A DNA stretch of 64,000 nt. It comes from CAZNPL01 sp964574815 (lineage in GTDB: Bacteria; Planctomycetota; Phycisphaerae; UBA1845). Every line of letters begins with the position of its first letter. Positions within the stretch are counted from its first letter, which is position 1. The position numbers and the translations under genes were made by a program. The DNA is taken from assembly GCA_964574815.1 (NCBI GenBank), contig CAZNPL010000009.1, forward strand, positions 1 through 64,000, written 5' to 3'. The notes beneath the pieces are model-generated. The model had not been told where the DNA came from, searched no databases, and worked only from the letters and a program-made list of their open reading frames with translations. Shown piece after piece: positions 8,778 through 17,018 of the stretch.

Positions 8778-9857
8778 ATGGCCAAAGTCCTCATGAAGGG
8801 TTGCGAAGCGATCGGGGAAGCGGCGATCCGCGCCGGCTGCCGGAACTTCTTCGGCTACCCGATCACGCCCCAGACCGAGGTTCCCGAATACCTCGCAAAG
8901 CGTTTTCCCGAGGTGGGCGGGCTGTTCGTTCAGGCCGAGAGCGAAGTCGCGGCCATCAACATGCTCTACGGCGGCGCCGGCGTGGGCAAGAGAGTTCTGA
9001 CGACCTCGTCAAGCCCCGGAATCAGCCTGATGGCCGAGGGCGTCTCCTACATAGCGGCCTGCCACCTGCCGGTTGTACTCGTGAACATCGTCCGGGCCGG
9101 GCCGGGCCTGGGCGGGATTCTGCCGGCCCAATCCGACTACCTGCAGGCGACCAAAGGACACGGGCACGGTGACTACAAGCTCCTGGTTCTGGCGCCCGCC
9201 TCGGTCCAGGAGGCGGTAACCCTCATTTACGAAGCTTTCGACCTGGCCGACCGCTATCTCACGCCCGTCATGGTGATGGGGGACGGAATGATCGGCCAGA
9301 TGATGGAGCCGGTGGACTTCCCTCCCGAGCGGGACCTCAACGACCTTCCGGAAAAGCCCTGGGCCGCGACGGGCGCCCAGGGTCGCAAGCCCAACATCAT
9401 CAACTCGCTCTATCTCAAGGAGAAGGAGTGCAACGCCAACAGTTGGAAGCTGAAGGAGAAGTACGACCTGATCGAGCAGAACGAGAAGCGTTGGGAGACG
9501 TACGCGTGCGACGAACCGAAGCTTGACATCCTTGTCGTGGCGTACGGGACGATGGCGCGGATTTGCAACACGGCCGCGGACACGCTGAGAGAGGACGACG
9601 GTATCAGAATAGGCGTTTTCCGCCCCATCACGCTCTGGCCCTATCCGTACGAGGCCTTGGCGGACGTGGCCAAGAAGGCCGAGAGCGTCTTGGTCGTGGA
9701 GATGAGCACCGGGCAGATGGTGGACGACGTCAAGCTGGCGTTGCTCGGCAGCAAGCCGGTCGGCTTCTATGGCCTGACCGGGGGCGTCGTCCCATCGCCG
9801 GACAACGTGGCCGACAAGGTGCGGGAGATCCTTAAGCGGAGTGAGGTGAGGGCCTGA
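8778..9857 (+). CDS. korA: 2-oxoacid:acceptor oxidoreductase alpha subunit (KorA/VorB type)
   Basis: A 359-residue subunit with the pyrimidine-binding domain of the TPP-dependent family first (GCEAIGEAAIRAGCRNFFGY near the start, then YPITPQTEVPEYL and FVQAESEVAAINM), followed by the transketolase C-terminal-like domain (about residues 250-355). With the beta subunit it forms the TPP active site that decarboxylates a 2-oxoacid and makes an acyl-CoA while reducing ferredoxin. Length fits the KorA/VorB class in which the gamma subunit is a separate gene. It lies 15 bases after the delta subunit and is followed directly by beta. 2-oxoglutarate and branched-chain 2-oxoacids are both possible substrates. 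Confidence 0.93.
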   Translation: MAKVLMKGCEAIGEAAIRAGCRNFFGYPITPQTEVPEYLAKRFPEVGGLFVQAESEVAAINMLYGGAGVGKRVLTTSSSPGISLMAEGVSYIAACHLPVVLVNIVRAGPGLGGILPAQSDYLQATKGHGHGDYKLLVLAPASVQEAVTLIYEAFDLADRYLTPVMVMGDGMIGQMMEPVDFPPERDLNDLPEKPWAATGAQGRKPNIINSLYLKEKECNANSWKLKEKYDLIEQNEKRWETYACDEPKLDILVVAYGTMARICNTAADTLREDDGIRIGVFRPITLWPYPYEALADVAKKAESVLVVEMSTGQMVDDVKLALLGSKPVGFYGLTGGVVPSPDNVADKVREILKRSEVRA

Positions 9858-9860
9858 GTG

Positions 9861-10646
9861 ATGAAGAAGGTCTTTGGATATCCGGAGTCGCTGACGGCGA
9901 ACCCCACACATTACTGCCCGGGTTGTACCCACGGCACAATTCACAGGATCGTGGCTGAGTCGTTGGATGAGTTAGGGCTGCGCGAACGCGCCGTCGGCAT
10001 CGCGCCGGTCGGTTGCTCCGTCCTGGCGTACAACTACTTCAACTGCGACATGTTCGAGGCGGCGCACGGCCGGGCGCCCGCGGTAGCCACCGGCGCCAAG
10101 AGGTGCCGGCCGGACCTCATCGTGTTCACGTACCAGGGGGACGGCGACCTGGCCTCGATCGGGACTGCCGAGATCATCCACGCCGCCAACCGGGGGGAAA
10201 AGATAACGGTTATATTCGTGAACAATGCTATTTACGGGATGACCGGCGGACAGATGGCCCCCACGACCATGCCCGGCCAGGTAACGACGACGTGCCCCTT
10301 TGGGCGCAATCCCGACAACGAGGGTCATCCAATCCGGGTGGTGGAGATGCTCAACACGCTCAACACGCCAGCATACCTGGCTCGTGTAGCCGTGCACGCG
10401 CCGCTTCAGGTGATCGAGGCGAAGAAGGCGGTGCGGGAGGCTTTCCGGCTTCAGGCGGAAGGGATGTGCTTCTCGATGGTCGAAATCCTTTCCGTCTGCC
10501 CCACGAACTGGGGCGCGACGGTCCCGGAAGCCAACAAGTGGCTCGAAGACAACATGATGCCGTACTACCCGCTCGGCGTCTTGAAGCGGCCCGGCACGTG
10601 CAAGGCGCTGAGACCCGTGGCGGCCGCATTGACGCAGGGAGCCTGA
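9861..10646 (+). CDS. korB: 2-oxoacid:acceptor oxidoreductase beta (TPP-binding) subunit
   Basis: A 261-residue TPP-binding subunit. Visible motifs are HYCPGCTHGTIHRIVAE near residue 20 and the TPP/Mg motif YQGDGDLASIGTAEIIHA, followed by NNAIYGMTGGQMAPTT, all standard for this family. It pairs with the upstream alpha subunit. The ATG at 9861 directly follows a GTG at 9858 which could also serve; the alpha stop lies at 9855-9857, so the two genes are tightly coupled. The cluster-binding Cys pattern of PorB enzymes is reduced here, as in other KorB/VorB proteins that rely on the delta subunit for clusters. Confidence 0.93.
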   Translation: MKKVFGYPESLTANPTHYCPGCTHGTIHRIVAESLDELGLRERAVGIAPVGCSVLAYNYFNCDMFEAAHGRAPAVATGAKRCRPDLIVFTYQGDGDLASIGTAEIIHAANRGEKITVIFVNNAIYGMTGGQMAPTTMPGQVTTTCPFGRNPDNEGHPIRVVEMLNTLNTPAYLARVAVHAPLQVIEAKKAVREAFRLQAEGMCFSMVEILSVCPTNWGATVPEANKWLEDNMMPYYPLGVLKRPGTCKALRPVAAALTQGA

Positions 10647-10647
10647 G

Positions 10648-11199
10648 ATGCAGACCGAAGTGATCATGTCCGGCTTCGGTGGACAAGGCCTGATGATGAT
10701 CGGGAAGCTGTTGGCCTATGCGGGCCTGGAAGAGAACAAGGAGGTGACATGGCTTCCGTCGTACGGCCCGGAGATGCGCGGGGGTACGGCCAACTGCACC
10801 GTCGTCCTTTCGGACAAGCCCATCGGCTCACCGTTGATTTCGTCACCGAAGGCGGCGCTGGTCATGAACCGGCCGTCGCTCGAGAAATTTGCCCCCATGC
10901 TCAAGAAAGGCGGAATCCTCGTGATCAACAGCTCCATGATCCCGATCAACTCCGACCGGACGGATCTGAAGGCGTTCCGGATCAAGGCCGACGACCTGGC
11001 CGCGGAGCTGGGCAGCAGAAGATCGGCCAACCTCGTCATGCTCGGTGCTTACGTTGGGTTGGACGAGGTGGTGTCACACGACACGCTGATCAAGGCGATC
11101 GAAAAGACGTTTGCGAAGAAGGCACAATTCATCGACGTCAACCGAAACGCCCTGATGAAGGGCTATGAGTTGGCCACTGCAGGAAAGAGCGATGATTGA
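10648..11199 (+). CDS. korC: 2-oxoacid:acceptor oxidoreductase gamma subunit
   Basis: A 183-residue gamma subunit. The N-terminal motif MSGFGGQGLMMIGKLLAYA and the later SYGPEMRGGTANCTVV are characteristic; this domain binds coenzyme A and controls acyl-CoA formation. It starts one base after the beta stop and overlaps the start of the NuoE-like gene by eight bases, which ties the oxidoreductase and the NADH-dehydrogenase-like module into one transcript. No odd features are seen. Confidence 0.93.
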   Translation: MQTEVIMSGFGGQGLMMIGKLLAYAGLEENKEVTWLPSYGPEMRGGTANCTVVLSDKPIGSPLISSPKAALVMNRPSLEKFAPMLKKGGILVINSSMIPINSDRTDLKAFRIKADDLAAELGSRRSANLVMLGAYVGLDEVVSHDTLIKAIEKTFAKKAQFIDVNRNALMKGYELATAGKSDD

Positions 11200-11662
11200 C
11201 ACCTGTATCGACCTGGAGAAGGCCCGGGCCGTAGTCGAGCGTTATCCCGAGGGGGACCAGACGTGTCTGATCCACGCTCTGCAGGATATTCAGGCGGAGT
11301 TCGGCTACATCCCGGGTGAAGGCGTTCAGCTTCTTTGCGAGCGGATCAACGTCCCGATCAGCAAAGCCTTCTCAGCGGCCACCTTCTACAGAGCTTTCAG
11401 CCTGGAGCCGAAAGGCGAAGTCATCATCCGGGTCTGCACCGGTACGGCCTGCCACATCCGCGGCTCGCAGATTCTGGTGGACCAGATTTGCGCCTCACTC
11501 GGTATCAAACCGGGCGGCACGACGGAGGATCTCAAATTCACACTCGAGACGGTCAACTGCGTCGGGGCGTGTGCCATGGCTCCCGTGGTCTCGCTCAATG
11601 GTGAGTATCACGGCGCCGTTCAGCCGGGGTCGATCAAGAAGATGATTCAGGGCGGGAAATAG
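11192..11662 (+). CDS. nuoE: NuoE/HydC-like [2Fe-2S] subunit
   Basis: A 156-residue thioredoxin-like [2Fe-2S] protein of the NuoE family. The four cluster ligands are in VCTGTACHIRG (C-x4-C) and NCVGACAMAP (C-x3-C). In complex I, NAD-linked formate dehydrogenases and bifurcating hydrogenases this subunit sits next to the FMN/NADH subunit. The ATG at 11192, after AGGAAAGAG, is preferred over an in-frame start at 11165 inside the gamma-subunit gene. Its place directly after korC suggests it serves the 2-oxoacid oxidoreductase rather than complex I; no other complex I genes are near. Confidence 0.9.
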   Translation: MIDTCIDLEKARAVVERYPEGDQTCLIHALQDIQAEFGYIPGEGVQLLCERINVPISKAFSAATFYRAFSLEPKGEVIIRVCTGTACHIRGSQILVDQICASLGIKPGGTTEDLKFTLETVNCVGACAMAPVVSLNGEYHGAVQPGSIKKMIQGGK

Positions 11663-11666
11663 ATTC

Positions 11667-13526
11667 ATGCGCATTTGCGACGTACAGAGCCTGGAGAGCG
11701 CGTCAAACAAAGCACGCGACGAGCGCAAGAGGATGAAGACCGAGGTTCTCGTGTGTGCCGGGACGGGGTGTCTGGCCAACGGGAGCCTCGCCGTGACCGA
11801 GGCGCTCGAGCGCGCCGTCGGCGAGAGAAAGCTTGATGTGGACTTGGCGCTCGGGCTCAAGACCACCGGCTGCCACGGCTTCTGCGAGAAGGGACCGCTG
11901 GTGGTCATCCAACCGCGCGGGATTCTCTACAAGGGCGTCAAGCCCAAGGATGCGGAGGAGATTGTCGAAAAGACCCTCATGGAGGGCGAGGTGATCCAGC
12001 GTCTTCTTTATCGCGACCCGAACACCAAGAAACGCATTGAGCAGTACTCGGCTATCCCCTTCTACAGCAAGCAGGTCCGCATCGCACTTCGCAACATCGG
12101 CAAGATCGATCCCGGAAACATCGACGATTACCTCGCCAACGGCGGGTACGCGGGCCTCGCGAAAGCGCTGACGACGATGACCCCCGACGAGGTCATCGAC
12201 ACCATAGTCAAGTCTGGTCTGCGTGGCCGCGGAGGGGGAGGTTTCCCGACCGGGCGCAAATGGAGGACCTGCCGGAATGCCCCGGCCGACACGAAATACG
12301 TCCTCTGTAACGCCGACGAGGGTGACCCGGGTGCATTCATGGATCGCAGCATCTGCGAGGGCGATCCGCACGCAGTAATCGAGGGCATGGTCATCGGCGC
12401 GTGGGCCGTCGGGGCCGCCAAGGGCCACATTTACGTCCGGGATGAGTATCCGCTCGCGGTCAAGCACCTTCGGCTCGCGATCGAACAGGCACGCGAACGA
12501 GGGTTCCTCGGTGAAAACATTCTCGGCACGGGCTTTTCGTACGACATCGACATCGCGCGCGGCGGCGGGGCTTTCGTGTGCGGCGAATCTTCAGCCCTGA
12601 TGAAGTCGGTCGCCGGCGAAGTCGGCGAGCCGCGGGCGAAGTACGTTCACTCGGTGATCAAGGGCCTCCACGACATGCCCACGGTTCTCAACAACGTGGA
12701 GACCTGGGTTAACGTGCCCTGGATCATCACCGAGGGTGCGGACAAGTACGCGACGTTCGGCACGAAGTCGAATACGGGCACGAAGGTCTTCTCTCTGGTC
12801 GGCAAGGTGAAGAACACCGGGCTGATCGAGGTGCCGATGGGGATCACCCTTCGCGAGATCATCTTCGACATCGGGGGCGGCATCATCGGCGACCGGCCTT
12901 TCAAGGGGGTCCAAACCGGCGGGCCTTCGGGCGGCTGCCTTCCGGAGCGCAAACTCGACCAGCCCGTCGACTTCGATTCCCTCACAAAGGCGGGCTCCAT
13001 GATGGGTTCGGGCGGTATGATCGTCATGGACGACCGAACATGCATGGTGGACGTGGCCCGGTACTTCCTGAAGTTTCTCGTGGACGAGTCCTGCGGCAAA
13101 TGCGTCCCGTGCCGGGAGGGTGTGCACCAGCTTCACCAGCTTCTGGAGCGCATCTGCGCCGGCGACGGGCAATCCGGCGACATCGAGAAGATCGAGGCGT
13201 TAAGCGATGTCATCGTCAAGACATCGCTTTGTGGTTTGGGCAAGTCCGCTCCGAATCCCGTTCTGAGCACGCTACGCTATTTCCGCGACGAGTACGAGGC
13301 GCACGTTAACGAGAAGAAATGCGAAGCCGGCGTCTGCAGGAACCTCTTTGTGTTCAGAATCATCGAGGACAAGTGCTCGGGCTGCGGGCTCTGCCTGAAG
13401 GCCTGCCCTGTGGATGCCATCATGGGAGAGCGCAAGGAAGTTCACGTGATCAACGGCGAAAAGTGCACGCGGTGCGGCGCCTGCCGCAATGTCTGCGCGC
13501 TTGATGCCGTAGAGGTGGTGACATGA
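11667..13526 (+). CDS. nuoF: NuoF/HydB-like FMN- and NAD(P)-binding subunit with extra Fe-S domains
   Basis: A 619-residue flavoprotein in three parts. Residues 25-110 are a thioredoxin-like [2Fe-2S] domain (C30, C35, C69, C73). Residues 130-545 are the NuoF core, with the NADH/FMN glycine-rich loop RGRGGGGFPTGRKW (186-199), GGGAFVCGESSAL, and the N3 cluster ligands C476, C479, C482 and C522. Residues 565-615 are a two-[4Fe-4S] ferredoxin (C570/573/576/580 and C600/603/606/610). This layout matches HydB of NAD-dependent and electron-bifurcating hydrogenases and related enzymes. It would move electrons between NAD(P)H and ferredoxin or the 2-oxoacid enzyme. An alternative start is the ATG at 11733. 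It overlaps the next gene by ATGA. Confidence 0.92.
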   Translation: MRICDVQSLESASNKARDERKRMKTEVLVCAGTGCLANGSLAVTEALERAVGERKLDVDLALGLKTTGCHGFCEKGPLVVIQPRGILYKGVKPKDAEEIVEKTLMEGEVIQRLLYRDPNTKKRIEQYSAIPFYSKQVRIALRNIGKIDPGNIDDYLANGGYAGLAKALTTMTPDEVIDTIVKSGLRGRGGGGFPTGRKWRTCRNAPADTKYVLCNADEGDPGAFMDRSICEGDPHAVIEGMVIGAWAVGAAKGHIYVRDEYPLAVKHLRLAIEQARERGFLGENILGTGFSYDIDIARGGGAFVCGESSALMKSVAGEVGEPRAKYVHSVIKGLHDMPTVLNNVETWVNVPWIITEGADKYATFGTKSNTGTKVFSLVGKVKNTGLIEVPMGITLREIIFDIGGGIIGDRPFKGVQTGGPSGGCLPERKLDQPVDFDSLTKAGSMMGSGGMIVMDDRTCMVDVARYFLKFLVDESCGKCVPCREGVHQLHQLLERICAGDGQSGDIEKIEALSDVIVKTSLCGLGKSAPNPVLSTLRYFRDEYEAHVNEKKCEAGVCRNLFVFRIIEDKCSGCGLCLKACPVDAIMGERKEVHVINGEKCTRCGACRNVCALDAVEVVT

Positions 13527-14332
13527 CGACCGAGCAGACGGTCAATATCGAAATCGACGGTCGGTGGTTTCAGGCTCCGGAGGGAACAACGATCCTGGAG
13601 GTGGCCAAGCGGGAGGGGATCAAGATCCCGACGCTGTGCCACCACGACGCCTTGGAACCCGCCGGGTCCTGCCGCATGTGCATCGTCGAGATCACCCACG
13701 CCGACTGGAAAGGCTGGAAGGGACTCGTCACATCCTGCCTTTATCCGGTTGAGGAAGGGCTTCGCGTGACCACCGACAACGCGGAGATCCGCACGGGCAG
13801 GCGGACCCTGATGGATCTCCTGCTGGCGCGGTGTCCCGATTCCCCGTTCATTCAGAAGCGGGCCGCCGAATACGGCATTACCGCGACGTCGTTCAAGAAG
13901 AACGAGGTGGAGACGACCTGCATCCTCTGCGGGCTCTGCGTGCGCGTCTGCGCAGTCAAGGGGTGCAACGCGATCGGCACGGGCGGACGAGGGATCGAGA
14001 GAATGATCGCGATGCCCTTCAATCAGCCGCCGCCCGACTGCATCGGGTGCGCCAGTTGCGCCCACATCTGCCCGACCGACGCGATCCCGTTCGAGGACAC
14101 GGACGGCGTTCGGAGAATCTGGGGTCACACGTTCGAGATGGCCCGTTGCACCTCGTGCGGAAGTCCCATCATGCCCCAGAAACAGCTTGAGTTCGAAGCG
14201 AACAAATCGGGCCTCGATCCCGACTACTTTACGACGTGTCCGTCGTGCGCCCAGAAGAAGACCGTGGAGACGATCAGATCCTCTTTTCGATCGATGACCG
14301 CCATTGAAGAGTCGCTCGAAGCGGCCCGATGA
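13523..14332 (+). CDS. NuoG N-terminal-like/HydA-like Fe-S subunit without catalytic domain
   Basis: A 269-residue iron-sulfur protein. Residues 5-80 are a plant-type [2Fe-2S] domain (C39, C50, C53, C72). Residues 130-190 carry two [4Fe-4S] motifs (C133/136/139/143 and C173/176/179/183). A further C-x2-C pair at 209/212 and another at 239/242 look like a zinc ribbon or an extra cluster. It resembles the N-terminal electron-transfer part of NuoG, FdhA or HydA but ends before any molybdopterin or H-cluster domain, so it is a relay subunit and not a hydrogenase or formate dehydrogenase. Its ATG overlaps the NuoF-like stop codon. Confidence 0.87.
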   Translation: MTTEQTVNIEIDGRWFQAPEGTTILEVAKREGIKIPTLCHHDALEPAGSCRMCIVEITHADWKGWKGLVTSCLYPVEEGLRVTTDNAEIRTGRRTLMDLLLARCPDSPFIQKRAAEYGITATSFKKNEVETTCILCGLCVRVCAVKGCNAIGTGGRGIERMIAMPFNQPPPDCIGCASCAHICPTDAIPFEDTDGVRRIWGHTFEMARCTSCGSPIMPQKQLEFEANKSGLDPDYFTTCPSCAQKKTVETIRSSFRSMTAIEESLEAAR

Positions 14333-14345
14333 GAAGGTTGAGCCC

Positions 14346-14747
14346 ATGGAGAAGGTACTGACCATTACACCGTCCCGATGCACGGCCTGCAGAACGTGTG
14401 AGCTAGCCTGCTCCTTCAGGCACTCCCGGAACGGACGGCTCGGCATCTCGCGTATCCGGGCGTTCATGCTGAGCGAGGGACGAAACCAGGTTCTCACCTG
14501 CTTCCAGTGCGATGAGGCAGCCTGCGTCAAGGTGTGCCCCGTCACGGCGCTGGTGCGAAACGAATCGACGGGCGCTATCGAAGTGGTTCAAGATCGGTGC
14601 ATCGGCTGCGGGCTCTGCTCGATCGCGTGTCCCTTCGGGCACATGGCCCACGACGACGTCGGCGCGATCGCCGTCAAATGCGATCTCTGCCAGGGACAGC
14701 CGGCATGCGCTACGTTCTGTCCCACGCAAACGCTCGAATACAAGTAA
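14346..14747 (+). CDS. Four-cluster ferredoxin (HycB/DmsB-like)
   Basis: A 133-residue protein with sixteen cysteines in four groups: C12/15/18/22, C52/55/60/64, C85/88/91/95 and C112/115/121/125. This is the [4Fe-4S]x4 pattern of electron-transfer subunits such as HycB, DmsB and CooF. The start is the ATG at 14346, 13 bases after the previous stop. In this operon it probably extends the electron wire from the NuoF/NuoG-like pair or docks to the following TPP subunit. No membrane anchor or Tat signal is present, so it should stay in the cytoplasm. Confidence 0.88.
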   Translation: MEKVLTITPSRCTACRTCELACSFRHSRNGRLGISRIRAFMLSEGRNQVLTCFQCDEAACVKVCPVTALVRNESTGAIEVVQDRCIGCGLCSIACPFGHMAHDDVGAIAVKCDLCQGQPACATFCPTQTLEYK

Positions 14748-14778
14748 CCAAGAGGCACCAGGCGACAAGACGGTCAAA

Positions 14779-14835
14779 ATGTCAGAGCAGCACAGAAAGC
14801 CCGGTGGTCAGGGCCGGCGGGAGGTGGCGATATGA
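14779..14835 (+). CDS. Possible 18-codon leader peptide overlapping porB
   Basis: A short reading frame (MSEQHRKPGGQGRREVAI) begins at the ATG at 14779 and ends in a TGA that overlaps the start of the PorB-like gene (ATGA at 14832-14835). Its last codons contain the GGGAGGTGG ribosome site of porB. It may be a translated leader that couples translation, or the stub left by loss of a gene such as a porA/porD subunit; neither is proven. The next 85-base gap holds nothing else. It is too short for codon statistics. Confidence 0.25.
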   Translation: MSEQHRKPGGQGRREVAI

Positions 14836-15737
14836 GTCAGGCTGCTGTTTCAACCAAGGAGGTTCGTTCGGGATCAATCCTCCGGCCGGGCAACACCAAC
14901 TGCGCCGGATGCGGTATGTCGCTCGGCTTGCAGTGGCTTGATGAGGCCCTCGGAGAGGAAAAGCCGATCATGGTGATACCGGCGTGCTGCGCGATCGAGT
15001 CGAGCGGCGCGTTTCCGACCACGGCGTTCGGCGTCCCCACCGCCGCAACGACCTTCGCCGCAGCCCCGGCGGTTGCCACCGGCATCAGCACCGTCGCACG
15101 GCTCAACGGCGAGAACACCATCACGGCGTGCTGGACCGGTGACGGCGGAACCTATGACATCGGCGTTTCGGCGCTATCTGCAGCCGCGGACCGCAACGAA
15201 GACATCATGTACTTCTGCTACGACAACGAGGTCTACAGCAGCACCGGCGGTCAGCGCAGCAGCGCCACCCCCGAGGGCGTGGCGACAACGACCACGCTCA
15301 ACGGCAAGATCGAACGCAAGAAGGACATGATGACGATCATGGCCGGCCATCGTGTTCCCTACGCCGCAACGCTGTCGGTCGCCCACCATGACGACTTCAT
15401 CCGCAAGGTCAAAAAGGCCAGGAACATCTCCGGCTTTCGTTTCCTGTTGATGTTGTCGCCGTGTCCGACCGGCTGGCAATCGGAGCCGGAAGAGAGTGTA
15501 AGACTGATCGACAGTGCGGTCCGCAGCGGCGTATTCCCACTCTACGAGATCTTCGACGGCGAGCGCTACCGCATCAATCAACGGCCCGAGGGCACTCCGG
15601 TGGAAGCTTACATTGCCCACCAGCGCCGCTACAAAGGCGAAGCCGCCGACCCCGCCCACCTGCGAGACCGGGTCGAGGCCCAGTGGCGACACCTGGAGGC
15701 GCTCGAAAAGGCGTTCCCGGCCGACGAAAACGACTGA
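14832..15737 (+). CDS. porB: Orphan PorB-like TPP-binding 2-oxoacid oxidoreductase beta subunit
   Basis: A 301-residue subunit of the pyruvate:ferredoxin oxidoreductase beta family, distinct from the KorB-like protein earlier in the operon. It has the cluster-binding TNCAGCGMSLGLQW (C24, C27), the TPP/Mg motif WTGDGGTYDIG, and DNEVYSSTGGQRSSATPEG, all typical of PorB. No matching alpha, gamma or delta PorACD gene is adjacent, which is unusual because the beta subunit is inactive alone. It may share the upstream alpha subunit, or its partner may lie elsewhere. A GGGAGGTGG ribosome site precedes the ATG. Confidence 0.9.
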   Translation: MSQAAVSTKEVRSGSILRPGNTNCAGCGMSLGLQWLDEALGEEKPIMVIPACCAIESSGAFPTTAFGVPTAATTFAAAPAVATGISTVARLNGENTITACWTGDGGTYDIGVSALSAAADRNEDIMYFCYDNEVYSSTGGQRSSATPEGVATTTTLNGKIERKKDMMTIMAGHRVPYAATLSVAHHDDFIRKVKKARNISGFRFLLMLSPCPTGWQSEPEESVRLIDSAVRSGVFPLYEIFDGERYRINQRPEGTPVEAYIAHQRRYKGEAADPAHLRDRVEAQWRHLEALEKAFPADEND

Positions 15738-15927
15738 AGCCTATCCCAATACCCGTACCGGTCCACTGACGGGCAAGCGCTGGTGCGCCCGAGGGCGACA
15801 CCGGTCCACGGTTGTGGGGAGCATTCCGTCACGATTAAGATGCATCGGGCAAATCGTCCGCCGATGCGTAGGGTTTTTGCCGAAGCCCCGAACGCTTCCG
15901 AAGAGTCGCGTGAGCAGGAGCAAGAAT

Positions 15928-16980
15928 GTGAACACTGGGCCGGGTCTGACAGCACAGCAACTCGCTGACCGAATGGACGGAAGGATCGAGGGCGACGGAT
16001 CGCGCGTGGTTCGCGGGGTCGAGACGATCGAGCGGGCGTCGGACGACATGCTCACCTGGATCGGTTCCCCCAAGTACGCCGCGCAGCTCGCCACGACGAA
16101 GGCCGGCGTCGTGCTGATGCCGGGCGAGATGCCGGCACCGCCCGGCAAGACCGTCATCCGCGTCGCTGATCCGGACTTGGCTCTTTGCGACGTGCTCAAG
16201 CTGCTTGCCCCGCCTCAGGACGTTGTCGAGCAGGGCGTGCACCCGTCGGCGCTTGTCGGCGAGGGCGCCGTGATCGACGGCGCGGCGATCGGAGCGAATG
16301 TGTTTGTCGGGGAGGGCGCGGTGATTGCCCCGGGAACGGCGCTGTACCCTGGTGTGTTCGTCGGGCGCGAGGCGAAGATCGGCCGCGACTGCACCTTGTG
16401 GCCAAACGTGGTCGTCCGCGAGCACGTCACCATCGGCGATCGCGTCGTGATCCACGCGAACGCGACGATCGGTGCGGACGGCTTCTCCTACCTTCAGCGG
16501 GACGGAGGGAACGTCAAGGTACCACAGATCGGAACGGTCGTGATTGAAGACGACGTCGAGATCGGCGCCAATACGACCATCGACCGCGCGAGAAGCGGCG
16601 CCACCAGAATTCGGCGAGGCGTGAAGATCGATAACCTGGTCATAGTAGGGCATAACTGCGACATTGGGGAGGATTCAGTTGTTGCCGCAATGACCGGCAT
16701 CGCCGGTTCGACGACCTTTGGAAAGCATGTCATCTGCGGCGGCCGGGGCGGCGCCATCGATCACGTCAACGTCGGAGACGGCGCGCAGCTCTCCGCGTGT
16801 TCCGTCGTGTTCAGGGACGTGCCAGCCGGCACGGTCGTCCGGGGTGTGCCCGCGAAGGAGATCGGGAGTTTCGCGCGCGAGCAGGTTGCGCTTGCGAAAC
16901 TGCCTGACTTGCTCAAAACGATCAAGAAGCTGGACCAGCGCGTGCGGCGCCTCGAAGGCGAATCACACCAGGGAGCGTAA
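15928..16980 (+). CDS. lpxD: UDP-3-O-acylglucosamine N-acyltransferase LpxD
   Basis: A 350-residue enzyme of lipid A synthesis. It transfers a 3-hydroxyacyl chain from acyl-ACP to the 2-amino group of UDP-3-O-acyl-glucosamine at the membrane surface. The N-terminal uridine-binding domain covers about residues 1-100. Then follow many left-handed beta-helix hexapeptide repeats (for example VVIEDDVEIGANTTIDRA). GADGFSYLQRDG and the His in VIVGHNCDIG fit the LpxD active site. Length matches the family. A coiled C-terminal helix (KKLDQRVRRLE) is also typical. The start is a GTG at 15928 after AGCAGGAG; a second in-frame GTG lies at 15910. It is 190 bases from porB and probably separately transcribed. 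Confidence 0.92.
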   Translation: MNTGPGLTAQQLADRMDGRIEGDGSRVVRGVETIERASDDMLTWIGSPKYAAQLATTKAGVVLMPGEMPAPPGKTVIRVADPDLALCDVLKLLAPPQDVVEQGVHPSALVGEGAVIDGAAIGANVFVGEGAVIAPGTALYPGVFVGREAKIGRDCTLWPNVVVREHVTIGDRVVIHANATIGADGFSYLQRDGGNVKVPQIGTVVIEDDVEIGANTTIDRARSGATRIRRGVKIDNLVIVGHNCDIGEDSVVAAMTGIAGSTTFGKHVICGGRGGAIDHVNVGDGAQLSACSVVFRDVPAGTVVRGVPAKEIGSFAREQVALAKLPDLLKTIKKLDQRVRRLEGESHQGA

Positions 16981-17018
16981 AACTCAGGTCGCGGGATCTC
17001 GTGCTCGCTGCCGTCTTT

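Noticed and set aside
14346..14747. Hydrogenase or formate dehydrogenase operon
   Set aside because: HydB-like and HycB-like subunits are present, but no [NiFe], [FeFe] or molybdopterin catalytic subunit is encoded in the window.
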